From a virus, in IMG/VR virus record IMGVR_UViG_3300017989_000071, positions 53,645 through 117,644 of that record: 64,000 bases of DNA; one strand, written 5' to 3'. This document shows, piece after piece, positions 16,529-25,292 of the stretch; position 1 is the stretch's first letter; every line of letters starts with the position of its first letter. The notes under the pieces were generated by a model. It had not been told where the DNA came from and made no database searches. It was given only the letters and a program-made list of their open reading frames with translations. The position numbers and the translations under genes were made by a program.

Positions 16529-16788
16529 CCCTGCCGCCCGTGCCGCTTCAGCAAGGCAGTCGCCCGCGCCACGAAGCACTCGTTCCTCGGCTGGCAATTA
16601 TGGGTCTGACAACACCCGTGGTGATCGTGGTGGTCGCACGGACCCTGCACCCGAACGACATCTTCGAGGATGTCCAGAGCGAGATTCAGCTCTCGGGTCG
16701 CATCCATCGCTCGACGATTCTCGGGGTGGACACAGGATTCCATGATCGCCCGCTCCTCCTTCTCTTCCCATATTGGCAGCTGCTTCAT
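16525..16788 (-). CDS. His/Cys-rich small protein, 87 aa
   Basis: Starts at the ATG overlapping the preceding stop (ATGA at 16,785-16,788); a longer frame to 16,953 is a shadow. The second half carries CDHHDHHGCCQTHNC and a further Cys, a likely metal-binding cluster. The first half is a charged helix. Unknown function; last gene of its unit. Confidence 0.65.
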   Translation of the reverse strand: MKQLPIWEEKEERAIMESCVHPENRRAMDATRELNLALDILEDVVRVQGPCDHHDHHGCCQTHNCQPRNECFVARATALLKRHGRQG

Positions 16789-17420
16789 TTGGCACCCCGC
16801 TTCCACCACCGCTTCGGTAAGGGCGGATCGCTCGGCAGCGACTGGAGGGAAACCACGGACAGGCTGTGGAACACCGCGTCCTCCACCGCAACGACCTCCT
16901 GATACGGTTTCCGGAAAATCCGCTCGGTGAACCACCGCTTGATCCTGATCCACCGGCTATCGACCCGCTCGCTCTGCCGCATCCCGCAGGACAGGGACAG
17001 GGCGAACTTCGAGGAGGACTGCGAGATCGTCACCGGCTCTCCGTTGACCTCCTCGACCGTCGGCGGCTTCACGCTGTTCCACAGGGCGTCGCCGCCCGGC
17101 GTGCGCTCCACGTCGATCACCGCCTCGATACCCTTCTCCGTCACCACCAGCTCGGAGACCATCCCCGCCTTCGGCCACGGCTTCTCCCGCTGGCGGAACT
17201 CGACCCAGAGCTTTCCCTCCTCGATCTTCTCGGTCAGGCTGGGTTCGGAGACCATCTTTTCCATCGCCTCGGGCGTCAACCCACCGTTCACCGCTGGGAA
17301 AGCCAGATGTCCCAACGGCATGATGCAGGAAGTCAGCAAACGGCGACCGTCCTCGCTAGCGTCCACCCGGAACACCTTCCCCGCCGTCGGATCACGTCTC
17401 AGTGTTTTCGGGAACTTCAT
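16785..17420 (-). CDS. Hypothetical early protein, 211 aa
   Basis: Start at ATG 17420 behind AAGGAGAAGAGG. A mixed alpha/beta protein with no motif I recognise: KFPKTLRRDP at the start, a repeated VxxEKG-type strand in the middle, and a basic Trp-rich end (KRWWKRGAK) that could bind nucleic acid. Coupled by ATGA to the His/Cys-rich gene. Confidence 0.65.
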   Translation of the reverse strand: MKFPKTLRRDPTAGKVFRVDASEDGRRLLTSCIMPLGHLAFPAVNGGLTPEAMEKMVSEPSLTEKIEEGKLWVEFRQREKPWPKAGMVSELVVTEKGIEAVIDVERTPGGDALWNSVKPPTVEEVNGEPVTISQSSSKFALSLSCGMRQSERVDSRWIRIKRWFTERIFRKPYQEVVAVEDAVFHSLSVVSLQSLPSDPPLPKRWWKRGAK

Positions 17421-17430
17421 CCTCTTCTCC

Positions 17431-17787
17431 TTACTTGTTGAACCAAACCACATGTGTCCATTCTCCCTTCGTCAACCACAGATCAGACGGGGCGAAGTGT
17501 ACCGAAGACATCTCGCTCTCCGTAGCATACCTCCCACAGCCGTCATCGTCCGTAAAGGCTCCAAACTCGACCGCCTGCTCAAACTCCTCAATGGTCATGT
17601 GAACACCGCAGTCTGGCAACGGCTCCATCAACAAATCGACACGAAACATCTCCGGATAGCGCACACGCATAACAGCCTCACGTAGAGCGTACTCACCGAC
17701 AAACTCTTCGACTCGACGTTCATACTTCCCGATAAAGCTGCCAGTCAGAATCGACCGCGCTCCTTGACTCAATTCACCGTCTTTCAT
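17431..17787 (-). CDS. Hypothetical early protein, 118 aa
   Basis: ATG at 17787 has GGAGG five bases before it; the GTG at 17799 would swallow that site, so I reject it. The protein is acidic and helical, with FIGKYERRVEEFVGEYALREAV and later HVVWFNK at the end. No recognised domain. First gene of a unit that starts at the weak promoter overlapping the end of the SF2 helicase. Confidence 0.68.
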   Translation of the reverse strand: MKDGELSQGARSILTGSFIGKYERRVEEFVGEYALREAVMRVRYPEMFRVDLLMEPLPDCGVHMTIEEFEQAVEFGAFTDDDGCGRYATESEMSSVHFAPSDLWLTKGEWTHVVWFNK

Positions 17788-18027
17788 TGTATCCTCCACT
17801 CACTGCAAGATTCCTATCCCGTTCTGGCACGGTTCATGCTTCGCGTGTGTGCGCGTACACGTGCGCGTAGTTATATTCCTACGTCTCATTCTCTGCGGTC
17901 CCCGACCGCCCGACCGACCCGACGAAGGAGGGAGGGCGGGAGGGGGTGGAGCGATAGCGGAACAGAGAGAGGGAAACTTGTTTCCCGCCCGCCCGCCCCG
18001 GCACGCTAGCACGCGATTTCGAGATTG
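17788..18027 (-). other. Structured intergenic region: Z-DNA tract, two G-quadruplex motifs, inverted repeat
   Basis: No gene is supported in these 240 bases. 17,842-17,869 is 28 bp of unbroken alternating pyrimidine-purine (CGCGTGTGTGCG...), including two direct GTGCGCGTA repeats. 17,904-17,923 has several CCGAC-type repeats. 17,930-17,946 is a four-run G-quadruplex motif on the plus strand. 17,971-17,986 is the inverted repeat GGGAAAC-TT-GTTTCCC. 17,984-17,999 is a second four-run G-quadruplex motif on the minus strand. Such a set between helicase genes could mark a replication origin or transcription pause. Confidence 0.6.
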
Positions 18028-18031
18028 TCAA
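18003..18031 (-). promoter_or_regulatory. Probable promoter at the end of the SF2 helicase gene
   Basis: TTGACA, 17 bp, TAGCGT with an extended TGC before the -10 box. The helicase stop TGA lies inside TTGACA. The -10 is weak, so confidence is moderate. The transcript would cross the structured intergenic region before reaching the ATG at 17787. Confidence 0.55.
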
Positions 18032-19599
18032 TTCTCCCGTCTCCACCTCTTGCTGACCTCTATTGGAACATTCATCGAGACACCCGTTACAGGTTCCACT
18101 TTCAGTTGCGCATCGCGATAGGTCTTCAACCGCTTCAACGACTGAGAGCGGAGAACCCAATGCGTATTGTCTACGAAGTCGATAACGATGCAACGGTTAC
18201 CAATCGAACTGCCTTCCTTCAGTCTCATCCCACGTCCGAGTCGCTGGAGGAGCTGGCGAGGGTGTTTTCCTCCCGCCGCATAGACAATCACATTGATGCC
18301 GGAGATGTCAACACCTTCATCGAGGAAGGGGGTGGCGATGGAGATCGAATTTTCGTTTATATGATTAACTAATTTTTCGAGCTCCCATTTTTCCTTGTGG
18401 ATCGTTCCGTAGGAATTGACCAACACCTCCTTTGCCCCCTTGCACATGATCGCATCCTCGTACCCCTCGTCGATGAAGTGCTGGAGGAGCCGCCGACCGT
18501 GACGTTCGTGCTGGACGAAGATCACGACCGAGCAACCTTTGTCGTAGAAATTCTTCGCGGCGGATACGATAGCGAGGTTGCGGAGATGGTTCGAGCGGAC
18601 CCCCTGCTCGTAGAGGATATGCCAGTCGCGGATTCCGGCAGCGAGCTTCAACGGCACCTCGCCGGGGAGGGGAAGGTTGATCGCATCGATCTGGTAGGGG
18701 CGGATCACCGGCTCGGCGAGGATACCCCGCTGGATCAAAACCCACGAGGGCATCCGGTAGATGATCGGCCCGGTCATTCCCATGACCTGTAGCTCCTCCA
18801 CGGTCGGGTTGTCCATATCGGCAAAGGGGGTGGCGGATAGTCCAAATCGGTATCCGGCGGGGCACAGCAGGCCCGCCTCACCCCACCCCGGAGCTTTCAG
18901 GTGGTGGGCCTCGTCCCAAATCACCCCGTTCTGGCGGCTCAGGAGGGCCGTGACAGCCTTCGAGCCTCGTTTGAGGCCCACGGTAAGGGTTCGGTCGATT
19001 GCGACCGTCACAGGGCGATCTGACTGCTTCAGACCCCCTCCGTAGCCCCCAATCTCCTCCTCGGAGAACCCCCGATCCCGGAATCGACCGAGGGTTTGAT
19101 GGAGCAGTCGGTCGGTATTGACCACAAGGAGGACGTTGAAGGTCGGATATTGGATGAGATACCAGCGGACCATCGCAATCGCGATCTCCGTCTTCCCGGC
19201 CCCGGTTCCGGCCTGAATAATCCCTCGGCCCCGAGCGAGGGCCGTCTTGATCGCCCGGACCTGATAATCCCGCAGCGTCACCCCGGCGAGCTCCGGAACC
19301 TCGATCTGCCGGTAGTCGTTCGTCGGATCGTAATCCGGATGGTCCGGGTGCGGAGTCATTCGGACCTCGATCTTCTTCTCCTTCAGCAGCCGCTTCATCC
19401 GGGGGACCAGCCCCGACTGAAACCGTCCCTCGTCGTCGATCACGCAGACCTCGACCTTCTCCGGCTGCTTACCTCGCTCCTTCTGGACGAAGACGATGCC
19501 GGTGAATGCCTTCTCGGCCTGTTTGATCCCGCGCTGGGTGCCCCCCGTGATCCGGGAGAGCACCGGGCCGTACTCGACCTCGATCCAATCAATTCGCAT
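18028..19599 (-). CDS. SF2 DNA helicase, T4 UvsW/XPB-like
   Basis: 523 aa. After about 105 residues with a substrate-binding character, the RecA-like core shows a Q-like TLRDYQ motif at 108-113, Walker A AGTGAGKT at 130-137, DEAH at 229-232, SATPF at 255-259, FVQHERHG near 365, ATPFLDEGVDI in motif V and QRLGRGMR as motif VI. T4 UvsW unwinds R-loops and branched DNA and shifts replication from origin to recombination mode. The gene overlaps the preceding one by 11 bases. Confidence 0.88.
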   Translation of the reverse strand: MRIDWIEVEYGPVLSRITGGTQRGIKQAEKAFTGIVFVQKERGKQPEKVEVCVIDDEGRFQSGLVPRMKRLLKEKKIEVRMTPHPDHPDYDPTNDYRQIEVPELAGVTLRDYQVRAIKTALARGRGIIQAGTGAGKTEIAIAMVRWYLIQYPTFNVLLVVNTDRLLHQTLGRFRDRGFSEEEIGGYGGGLKQSDRPVTVAIDRTLTVGLKRGSKAVTALLSRQNGVIWDEAHHLKAPGWGEAGLLCPAGYRFGLSATPFADMDNPTVEELQVMGMTGPIIYRMPSWVLIQRGILAEPVIRPYQIDAINLPLPGEVPLKLAAGIRDWHILYEQGVRSNHLRNLAIVSAAKNFYDKGCSVVIFVQHERHGRRLLQHFIDEGYEDAIMCKGAKEVLVNSYGTIHKEKWELEKLVNHINENSISIATPFLDEGVDISGINVIVYAAGGKHPRQLLQRLGRGMRLKEGSSIGNRCIVIDFVDNTHWVLRSQSLKRLKTYRDAQLKVEPVTGVSMNVPIEVSKRWRREN

Positions 19600-20581
19600 T
19601 GGACACCTTCGCTTTCACCTCCTGAGCGAGCATGGTCGCACCGACAACCGCCCCCTGCTTCACATCGTCCCGGTGAGCCATCAGGATCGCCGAAACGAGC
19701 TGGAGCTTCGAGAGGAAGTTAGCCGCCACATCGCGGGCCTCCTCTTCGTACTCCCCTTTGTTGGACAGCAGATCGGACACCTGAGCCGGAGAAATCCCCG
19801 TTTCCGCATCGGCACCTATGATCTCGTTGATGGCCGTGTGCGCCTCGTTCAGGAGCTTGGCGGTAACAACCCCCAAGTCGTAGACCAGCTTGGCCCGTGT
19901 TACGTCGTCCGCCACATCGTCGATCCTCGACTCGTCAACCATCAGGTTCTCGTCGCACGGGAGCGGCACGTGTACCGGAACATGGTTGCCGCCGGGGCAG
20001 ATAATGTAGATGTAGGGGCTGGCCCCGTCCTTCGTCCTTGCCACCCCGAGCTGTCCCCCTTCAAGCAGCCCGTCAATCTGTTTGTGAACCTCTTCCCAAA
20101 TTGCATCGGCGACCTCTTCCTCGCTGAGCACGCGGTCGTCCGATTCGTTCGTGGAAGAATCCTCCCCCTCCGACGAGGAGTGCAAGGTTCCGGAGGGAGA
20201 GGTAGAAGAACGCTTCGCCGCCTGTTGGGCGGTTTTATTCATGTAGTAACGATCCTTGTTGATCCAGACCCGACCGTCGCGGGCGAGGTAGTGGATGCCC
20301 TTGGCGTCCCGCCCGTAGTAAGTCGCCCCGTAGGACACGATCTCGATCTCGATTCCCCACAAACCCAGCCCGTGATCCGGCGTACCGGGAGCCTGCCAGA
20401 ACAAGCCCTTCAGCCGTACCGCCTTCTTCGGGATTTTTCCAGCCTTCGTTTGGTTGAACGGCACTCGGCGGTAGAAGTGGGCGTAGCTTCCCCCGTCCTC
20501 ATGGGTTTCCCACATGACGATGATGGAGGGGGCTTCGTTGAAGCGGTCCCCCCGGAACGTAGTGTGTTTGGTAAAGGCCAT
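19589..20581 (-). CDS. Hypothetical protein, 330 aa
   Basis: ATG 20581 is preceded by the early leader AACGAGGAGAGAACA. The N-terminal third is beta-rich (IIVMWETHEDGGSYAHFYRRV), the middle is Ser/Glu-rich and probably disordered, and the C-terminal part is helical with many Asp/Glu. No motif recognised. It lies just upstream of and overlaps the UvsW-like helicase. Confidence 0.75.
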   Translation of the reverse strand: MAFTKHTTFRGDRFNEAPSIIVMWETHEDGGSYAHFYRRVPFNQTKAGKIPKKAVRLKGLFWQAPGTPDHGLGLWGIEIEIVSYGATYYGRDAKGIHYLARDGRVWINKDRYYMNKTAQQAAKRSSTSPSGTLHSSSEGEDSSTNESDDRVLSEEEVADAIWEEVHKQIDGLLEGGQLGVARTKDGASPYIYIICPGGNHVPVHVPLPCDENLMVDESRIDDVADDVTRAKLVYDLGVVTAKLLNEAHTAINEIIGADAETGISPAQVSDLLSNKGEYEEEARDVAANFLSKLQLVSAILMAHRDDVKQGAVVGATMLAQEVKAKVSNAN

Positions 20582-20595
20582 TGTTCTCTCCTCGT

Positions 20596-21051
20596 TCAGG
20601 AAGTCAGGGCGTTGGCCGGACGTTGCTCGGCTTTTTCCAATTCCCGGATCGCGCTCCGTTGCAGATCGGGGACGTAGCAATTCTCGTAGGGGTCCGTCGG
20701 ATCGTCGTAGATGCACATTCCGATGGAGTCCGCGTGTTCCCACTCCCCGGTAAACGGATCGAGGTACAGGGCGACCACAAACCAGCAGCCAAACCGCTCG
20801 ATCCATTCCTCGATTTCCTTCCGCTCCTCTTCCGGACTTACCCGGCGACCGTAGCCGTTGACGTACCCTTCCGGCTCGCCGTAGATCGACCAGTAGTTTT
20901 CGCATTCGGGGTCGGCGACGATCTTGACCCGGCCTTCCGCTTCGAGCTCCTCGAAGCGAGCGAGGGTCTTGGCGTTGCGGAGTGCCCACACCGCTTGGTC
21001 CCACCCGTACTCCCGAAAGTTGCGGTAGTATTTTTCGATTTTCGGATTCAT
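20596..21051 (-). CDS. Hypothetical protein, 151 aa
   Basis: ATG behind GCGAGGAGAGAACG. Charged N-terminal helices are followed by a strand-rich region with FVVALYLDPFTGEWEHADS and MCIYDDPTDPYENCYVPDL, then a helix rich in Arg/Glu. Function not recognised. Second gene in the 22,447-18,028 unit. Confidence 0.72.
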   Translation of the reverse strand: MNPKIEKYYRNFREYGWDQAVWALRNAKTLARFEELEAEGRVKIVADPECENYWSIYGEPEGYVNGYGRRVSPEEERKEIEEWIERFGCWFVVALYLDPFTGEWEHADSIGMCIYDDPTDPYENCYVPDLQRSAIRELEKAEQRPANALTS

Positions 21052-21076
21052 CGTTCTCTCCTCGCTCGTTGCTGTA

Positions 21077-22447
21077 TCAGGCCACCTCGACGGCCTTGAA
21101 CTTGCAGCGGTTCACCACCGTCTGCTTCAGACCCTTGTACTCGCCGTGCGCCTTGACGGTCCCTGTCAGGATCACCTTCGTACCCTTGGGGGTGTCGTCC
21201 GGCGCACAGCCCGTCTTCCAGACCAGCACGTTTCCGTCCTCGGTCACGTAATTGTGGACGTAGAGCTCGCCGTAGGCGGTATCGAACGGACCGGACACGC
21301 GGTCGATGGTCACCTCCCACGACTCCCGCTTTCCCACCTCGCCGATATGCTCGGAGTGGGCCTTCTTCTCTTCCCACTCGGCCCGACGAACGCGGCTGAG
21401 GTAGGCACCGACCGCGCTCACCGCCAGACCCACCAGATTCCGGGGAATCAGGCTCAGGTTCGACACCACGGTCAGATTGTACTCGTAATCGTTCTCGGTC
21501 TCCGGGTCGATGCCCTCAACCCACTCCAGAACCTTCGCCGCCAGCTCACGGTCCTCGTCGCGGACCGGGGCGAAGGTGGAGACGTTAGCGGCCAGACGAT
21601 TGATCTCTTCGTTCCACTCGTTGACTGACTCCTTCAGGGCATCAAACGTCTCGGGCTTAACGGCATTGACATTGTTCCACACGTCCACGATAGCCCAACG
21701 ACGATTCGCGATTTTTTTGATGGCCGGGAGATAGGTCTTCTCGTTGAACTCCAGTAGGGAGAGGGTGTGGTTGCGGGTCGTATCGACATTGCGGTTGTCG
21801 AACTCCCACGCCGTCCGGGCGCGATCCAGATTGAAGTAGCCGCGCTGCTCACGAACCGAAGCAGCAGCAAAAGTCAAAACCTCCTCGAAGGTTCCAACGT
21901 AGTCCGCTTCTCGTTTGATGCGGCCACTGCCAAGAGCATAGCTCTCGTCGTCTTCAAGGCTTTCGGAGAGGGACCAGACTACCTCGGCCCACTTCGCGGC
22001 CTTGTGCGCATTGGCATCGCCGGTATAATCCTGCAAACATGTCGATCCGACTTGCTTCCGCTCACCATCCGAACCTTCAAGGATGAACGTGGCTTTGCGG
22101 CTCCGCTTCAGGTTGCAATGCTCGCAGCGTTCGGGGGTTTTGCGGTAGGGGCGGATGTCGCCAGCGTTCGCACCGCTGATAAAAACCGCATCATCCACCA
22201 CCCGGACCGATCCGATCACCGTCCAGTCGCCCAGCGGGGCGAGATCGGCGGTGACAGTTACGGCGTACAAACAAACCTCGTGCCGGAAACCGTCTTCATC
22301 TTCCACGATTTCGATAAGGGAATCACCGACTTCGTAACCCACAGGAGCAAAATTATACCTCACGGAACGGCGGTTGATGGCGTCGATCTTCTTCCTGAAA
22401 CCGGGTAGGTTCCGGGAATCGATTTTGTAGTCTTTCGTGATTTTCAT
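21077..22447 (-). CDS. Conserved-type hypothetical with CxxC motif and possible OB-like C-terminus
   Basis: 456 aa from ATG 22447, chosen because it follows AACGAGGAGAACGAG. Near residue 90 a zinc-knuckle pattern CEHCNLKRSRK leads to QVGSTCLQDYTG. The last 80 residues look like an OB fold (WEVTIDRVSGPF, GTKVILTGTVKAHGEYKG, VNRCKF), which would suit nucleic-acid binding. I have seen this arrangement in other large phage and plasmid proteins without a function. First gene after a full-consensus early promoter. Confidence 0.75.
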   Translation of the reverse strand: MKITKDYKIDSRNLPGFRKKIDAINRRSVRYNFAPVGYEVGDSLIEIVEDEDGFRHEVCLYAVTVTADLAPLGDWTVIGSVRVVDDAVFISGANAGDIRPYRKTPERCEHCNLKRSRKATFILEGSDGERKQVGSTCLQDYTGDANAHKAAKWAEVVWSLSESLEDDESYALGSGRIKREADYVGTFEEVLTFAAASVREQRGYFNLDRARTAWEFDNRNVDTTRNHTLSLLEFNEKTYLPAIKKIANRRWAIVDVWNNVNAVKPETFDALKESVNEWNEEINRLAANVSTFAPVRDEDRELAAKVLEWVEGIDPETENDYEYNLTVVSNLSLIPRNLVGLAVSAVGAYLSRVRRAEWEEKKAHSEHIGEVGKRESWEVTIDRVSGPFDTAYGELYVHNYVTEDGNVLVWKTGCAPDDTPKGTKVILTGTVKAHGEYKGLKQTVVNRCKFKAVEVA

Positions 22448-22478
22448 CTCGTTCTCCTCGTTCTTCATTGTCAATCAT

Positions 22479-22507
22479 ATTATAATATCATTCGAGTACG
22501 TTGTCAA
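22479..22507 (-). promoter_or_regulatory. Early promoter with CGTACTCGAA spacer
   Basis: TTGACA, 17 bp, TATAAT on the minus strand; spacer begins ACGTACTCGAA. The -10 region is part of the palindrome ATATTATAATAT. It lies 18 bases past the terminator at 22,526. Confidence 0.92.
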
Positions 22508-22525
22508 GCTCTTTTTTCGCGCAAT

Positions 22526-22552
22526 AAAAAAGCCGGGGAAATCCCGGCTTTT
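22526..22552 (-). terminator. Rho-independent terminator
   Basis: AAAAGCCGGGATTTCCCCGGCTTTT: a GC-rich stem with A- and T-runs on both sides, 22 bases after the stop of the gene at 22,575. It could act in both directions. Confidence 0.9.
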
Positions 22553-22574
22553 TCGGTATCACCTCCTTCCCCTG

Positions 22575-23066
22575 TTACAGGATCGCTTCACCCGCCCGGA
22601 CCTTCTCGATCAGCGGCTTCAGGAACGACTCACGAGTCGGGCTGTCATCCCAACTGGACCGGTCCAGATCGCTGATTTCGCGAACGATGTGCTCGTCGTT
22701 GCAGGCGATCAGAATCGCCCGAACTTCGAGGGAGATGTCGCGGTATCCGGTATCTTCCTCGTCGAGGGTGTGGTACAGGTTCTTCCCTTTCCGATCCGTA
22801 AACTTCCCGTCATCCCCATAATCGCCACAGAGCACAATGCGGTTCCCCGCCCAGCGACCAGCGATATTGTTCTTCGGATGAAGGTTTTCGAGCTCGTGGA
22901 TGTCGCCCCCACCACGCCCGTTGCCGTCGGCCAGCAGAATCGCCAGCGCGGAGAGTAGCCCCCCGCTATTCGCAACCAGCTCCCACAGCTTCGCGCCGTC
23001 ACCCAAGGCCCACGCATTGAGGTATTCGTGCTTGTCGAGATTGGCTACCTTGTAGTATTGACCCAT
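22575..23066 (-). CDS. Conserved-type hypothetical, MGQYYKVANLD family
   Basis: 163 aa, ATG behind AACGAGGAGAACATC. It begins MGQYYKVANLDKHEYLN followed by GDGAKLWEL, an N-terminal signature I recall from bacterial and phage proteins of unknown function. The middle has GNRIVLCGDYGDDGKF. Probably soluble. Last gene before a strong terminator. Confidence 0.75.
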   Translation of the reverse strand: MGQYYKVANLDKHEYLNAWALGDGAKLWELVANSGGLLSALAILLADGNGRGGGDIHELENLHPKNNIAGRWAGNRIVLCGDYGDDGKFTDRKGKNLYHTLDEEDTGYRDISLEVRAILIACNDEHIVREISDLDRSSWDDSPTRESFLKPLIEKVRAGEAIL

Positions 23067-23118
23067 GATGTTCTCCTCGTTCTTCGGTTATCGTTTTGCC
23101 CCCGGACCGGCGCGGCGG

Positions 23119-23724
23119 TCAGGCCGCGCTGGATTCCGGAATCGGCTCCGCAAGAATCTCCACGATATTGCTGTGGGGAATCTTGTAATACGAAATTTTC
23201 TTGCCGTCCGCGTCGAGCGCGAACCCGAAGACCCGCGTCGTCGTCCGCTTCTTCCCGTTGCGGCACCGAGTCAACTTGTCGATGTCGCAGATCAGGAAAA
23301 CGGTGTGGGTGTACTTGTCCTTCAGGCGGACCCGCTGCCCGGCCTTCAAATCGCTCACCTTGACCTTGCGGCGTTTCGATTCGTGATAGGCCAACACCTT
23401 GTCGCGCCACTCCTGATTCGTGACCGGAGCCAGATCGAGCAACCGCTTCGGGCAGTTATAATAAAAGGGACCAGCCGCCTCGTCGATGTCCTTGTAGCCC
23501 CAGCGGCCCCCGCTCTTGCGAAGCAGGTAGAGGATCAGAAACCGCTCGGCCTCGTCCTCGATTCCGGTCGCCTTGTCGAAACGGCCCCAGACCACCCACA
23601 GGTGGGAGCCGACCAGCGATTTATCGACGACCTTGCGGAAGTAAGGACGATCCAACGGCTCCCACGAGCGCGTCACCTCGTCGATCACTTCCTGCTTCGT
23701 TTCATGTCCAAAAAGCCATCCCAT
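23119..23724 (-). CDS. Conserved-type hypothetical, MGWLFGH family
   Basis: 201 aa, ATG behind AACGAGGAGAATAAC. Starts MGWLFGHETKQEVIDEVT, an opening recurrent in phage and plasmid unknowns. SHLWVVWGRFDKATG and GRWGYKDIDEAAGPFYY follow, then a basic region and a short beta segment with VRLKDKYTHTVFLIC. No catalytic motif is clear. First gene after a full-consensus early promoter. Confidence 0.75.
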   Translation of the reverse strand: MGWLFGHETKQEVIDEVTRSWEPLDRPYFRKVVDKSLVGSHLWVVWGRFDKATGIEDEAERFLILYLLRKSGGRWGYKDIDEAAGPFYYNCPKRLLDLAPVTNQEWRDKVLAYHESKRRKVKVSDLKAGQRVRLKDKYTHTVFLICDIDKLTRCRNGKKRTTTRVFGFALDADGKKISYYKIPHSNIVEILAEPIPESSAA

Positions 23725-23759
23725 GTTATTCTCCTCGTTCTTCGTTATCGTCTAATCAT

Positions 23760-23788
23760 ATTATAATATCATTCGAGTACGTTGTCAA
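23760..23788 (-). promoter_or_regulatory. Early promoter with CGTACTCGAA spacer, inside a coding end
   Basis: TTGACA, 17 bp, TATAAT on the minus strand. The upstream gene's last codons read through TTGACA and the operator core, and its TGA stop falls in the spacer right after CTCGAA. So the operator encodes the peptide end LDNVLE. Confidence 0.92.
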
Positions 23789-24107
23789 GAGCTTCCTCCT
23801 CGGCTTTTCGGTCCGCTGCATCTTCTCGTTGTTCTTTTCGGCGAATAATCTCACGTATTTTATCGTCATCCGGTATTCCGTGGTGGTGGGAAATAATATC
23901 CCATGTAGCTTGTTCCGGATATCCTGCTTCCCGCATCGCCCGGAAAAACTTATCCCGGTCTGGTTTTGGGTCTATCTGCCGCAGCGGAATTTCAATATCG
24001 TATCTCCTTGGAGAGGGGAGACCACCACAATCCTTATCAAAACGAGTGTTTTGATGCCGTCGGAGACCGTCGCCTCGTTTGATATAGGTCAGCGCATCGT
24101 AAGGCAT
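23769..24107 (-). CDS. Hypothetical protein, 112 aa
   Basis: Start MPYDALTYIKRGD at 24107 (GCC before ATG; AAAGAAATAGCC gives a weak SD); the longer frame to 24239 is out-of-register shadow of the upstream gene. Contains HQNTRFDKDCGG and a charged helical C-terminus ending in the promoter of the next unit. Unknown function. Confidence 0.65.
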   Translation of the reverse strand: MPYDALTYIKRGDGLRRHQNTRFDKDCGGLPSPRRYDIEIPLRQIDPKPDRDKFFRAMREAGYPEQATWDIISHHHGIPDDDKIREIIRRKEQREDAADRKAEEEALDNVLE

Positions 24108-24139
24108 GGCTATTTCTTTGTTCGCATATGATCCTCTCC

Positions 24140-24961
24140 TTAGTATCCGAACCGTTCGGCTTGGGCGGCCTCCTGCGGACAGGGACCGGGATCGACGTGG
24201 GCCAACTCCTTCGGCACCTTCGGGAGCGGCTTCCAGCAAGTCGGCGTGGACAATTTACACTCCTCCTCGTGGTCGATCCACCACGGCTCCGCGTCGCTGC
24301 CGATGAACTCGAAGTACCGCACGACCCGGTATTCCTTGCTGCGGGCGAAGTAGGCCAGCACGGGATCGCTGTCCTTGACCTTGGTTTCCTCACCCCGGAC
24401 GTGTCGCGGGATCGGAACCGAGACCTCGGGCTTGCGCCACTCCTCCAGCTCCTTCAACCGGTTCTTCAGCTCGGGGTAGGACGGCTCCGGGTTGGCATGG
24501 GGATCGAAGCCCCAGCCGTTCCGCTGCGATCCGCGCTTCGGGTCGAAGGTCACCCGGTCGATGACGTACTCGACGCTGTTGTGGATGTGGTCACCGTAGT
24601 AGTCGGCGTTGAATCCCCAATACTTCCGCTTGTTGCCGACACGCCCTTTCAACTTCCCCCCGAGACCGAGCAGGATATGCCCCTCGGAAACGGTGTAGGT
24701 CAGATCGAAGTAGGAATACCCGTCGTACCCACCGTACTCGTCCATGTCATGATGGCTGGCCGAAATGACCACCGCCGTCACGAAGCACTTCTCGTCGTGG
24801 CTCAGCAGATCGAAGTATTCATCGGTAGAGCACAGCCCCCGGCCCTTGATCCGGATGCCGATCCCCTCGCACGAGAACCCCCCGCCACCGATCTGATCGT
24901 ACAGAGCGTTGATGATCTTGTGGTTCAAGAGGTGTACTTGAAAGGTGCGAATGCTGTTCAT
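24140..24961 (-). CDS. Hypothetical protein, 273 aa
   Basis: ATG 24961 is behind AACGAGGAGAACGAC. The frame is open to 25291 but that crosses another gene and promoter. Notable segments are ALYDQIGGGGFSCEGIGIR, SASHHDMDEYGGYDGY and WWIDHEEECKLSTPTC. Aromatic- and Gly-rich; no domain recognised. Confidence 0.7.
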   Translation of the reverse strand: MNSIRTFQVHLLNHKIINALYDQIGGGGFSCEGIGIRIKGRGLCSTDEYFDLLSHDEKCFVTAVVISASHHDMDEYGGYDGYSYFDLTYTVSEGHILLGLGGKLKGRVGNKRKYWGFNADYYGDHIHNSVEYVIDRVTFDPKRGSQRNGWGFDPHANPEPSYPELKNRLKELEEWRKPEVSVPIPRHVRGEETKVKDSDPVLAYFARSKEYRVVRYFEFIGSDAEPWWIDHEEECKLSTPTCWKPLPKVPKELAHVDPGPCPQEAAQAERFGY

Positions 24962-24984
24962 GTCGTTCTCCTCGTTCAAATTGT

Positions 24985-25227
24985 TTATTCGGCGAAGGAT
25001 TCCCCGAGCAACGCCTCGAAGAATGCCACCCGTGCCTCGGCTCGATGTTTCATCTCTTCCGCCAGTAGCTTGAACATCCTCCCCCGCAAAATCTCTTTTT
25101 TGTATTCCGGACCACCGGACTTCAGCACCTCCTCGTACTCCGGGAGGTACCGCTCTTCGTACTCCCGAGCGGATTCGCGAGCGAGAGCGAGGTGGCCTTC
25201 GACCTTCTCGATTTCCTTGGCAGTCAT
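24985..25227 (-). CDS. Small coiled-coil-like protein, 80 aa
   Basis: AACGAGGAGAATGACAATG: the second ATG (25227) gives the normal spacing to GGAG, the first is too close. A highly charged helix (EIEKVEGHLALARESAREYE) runs through nearly the whole protein. Unknown function. First gene after the promoter at 25,263. Confidence 0.68.
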   Translation of the reverse strand: MTAKEIEKVEGHLALARESAREYEERYLPEYEEVLKSGGPEYKKEILRGRMFKLLAEEMKHRAEARVAFFEALLGESFAE

Positions 25228-25262
25228 TGTCATTCTCCTCGTTCGTTGTCATTGCTAATCGT

Positions 25263-25291
25263 ATGATAATACCTTTCGAGTACGATGTCAA
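25263..25291 (-). promoter_or_regulatory. Early promoter with CGTACTCGAA spacer
   Basis: TTGACA, 17 bp, TATCAT; spacer begins TCGTACTCGAA. The T-run of the preceding terminator ends one base before TTGACA. Confidence 0.88.
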
Positions 25292-25292
25292 G

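Noticed and set aside
18028-18031. Plus-strand reading of 17,764-18,121 small frames as genes
   Set aside because: Low-complexity Arg/Pro/Gly composition from the G-rich tract, no start context, opposite to all other genes.
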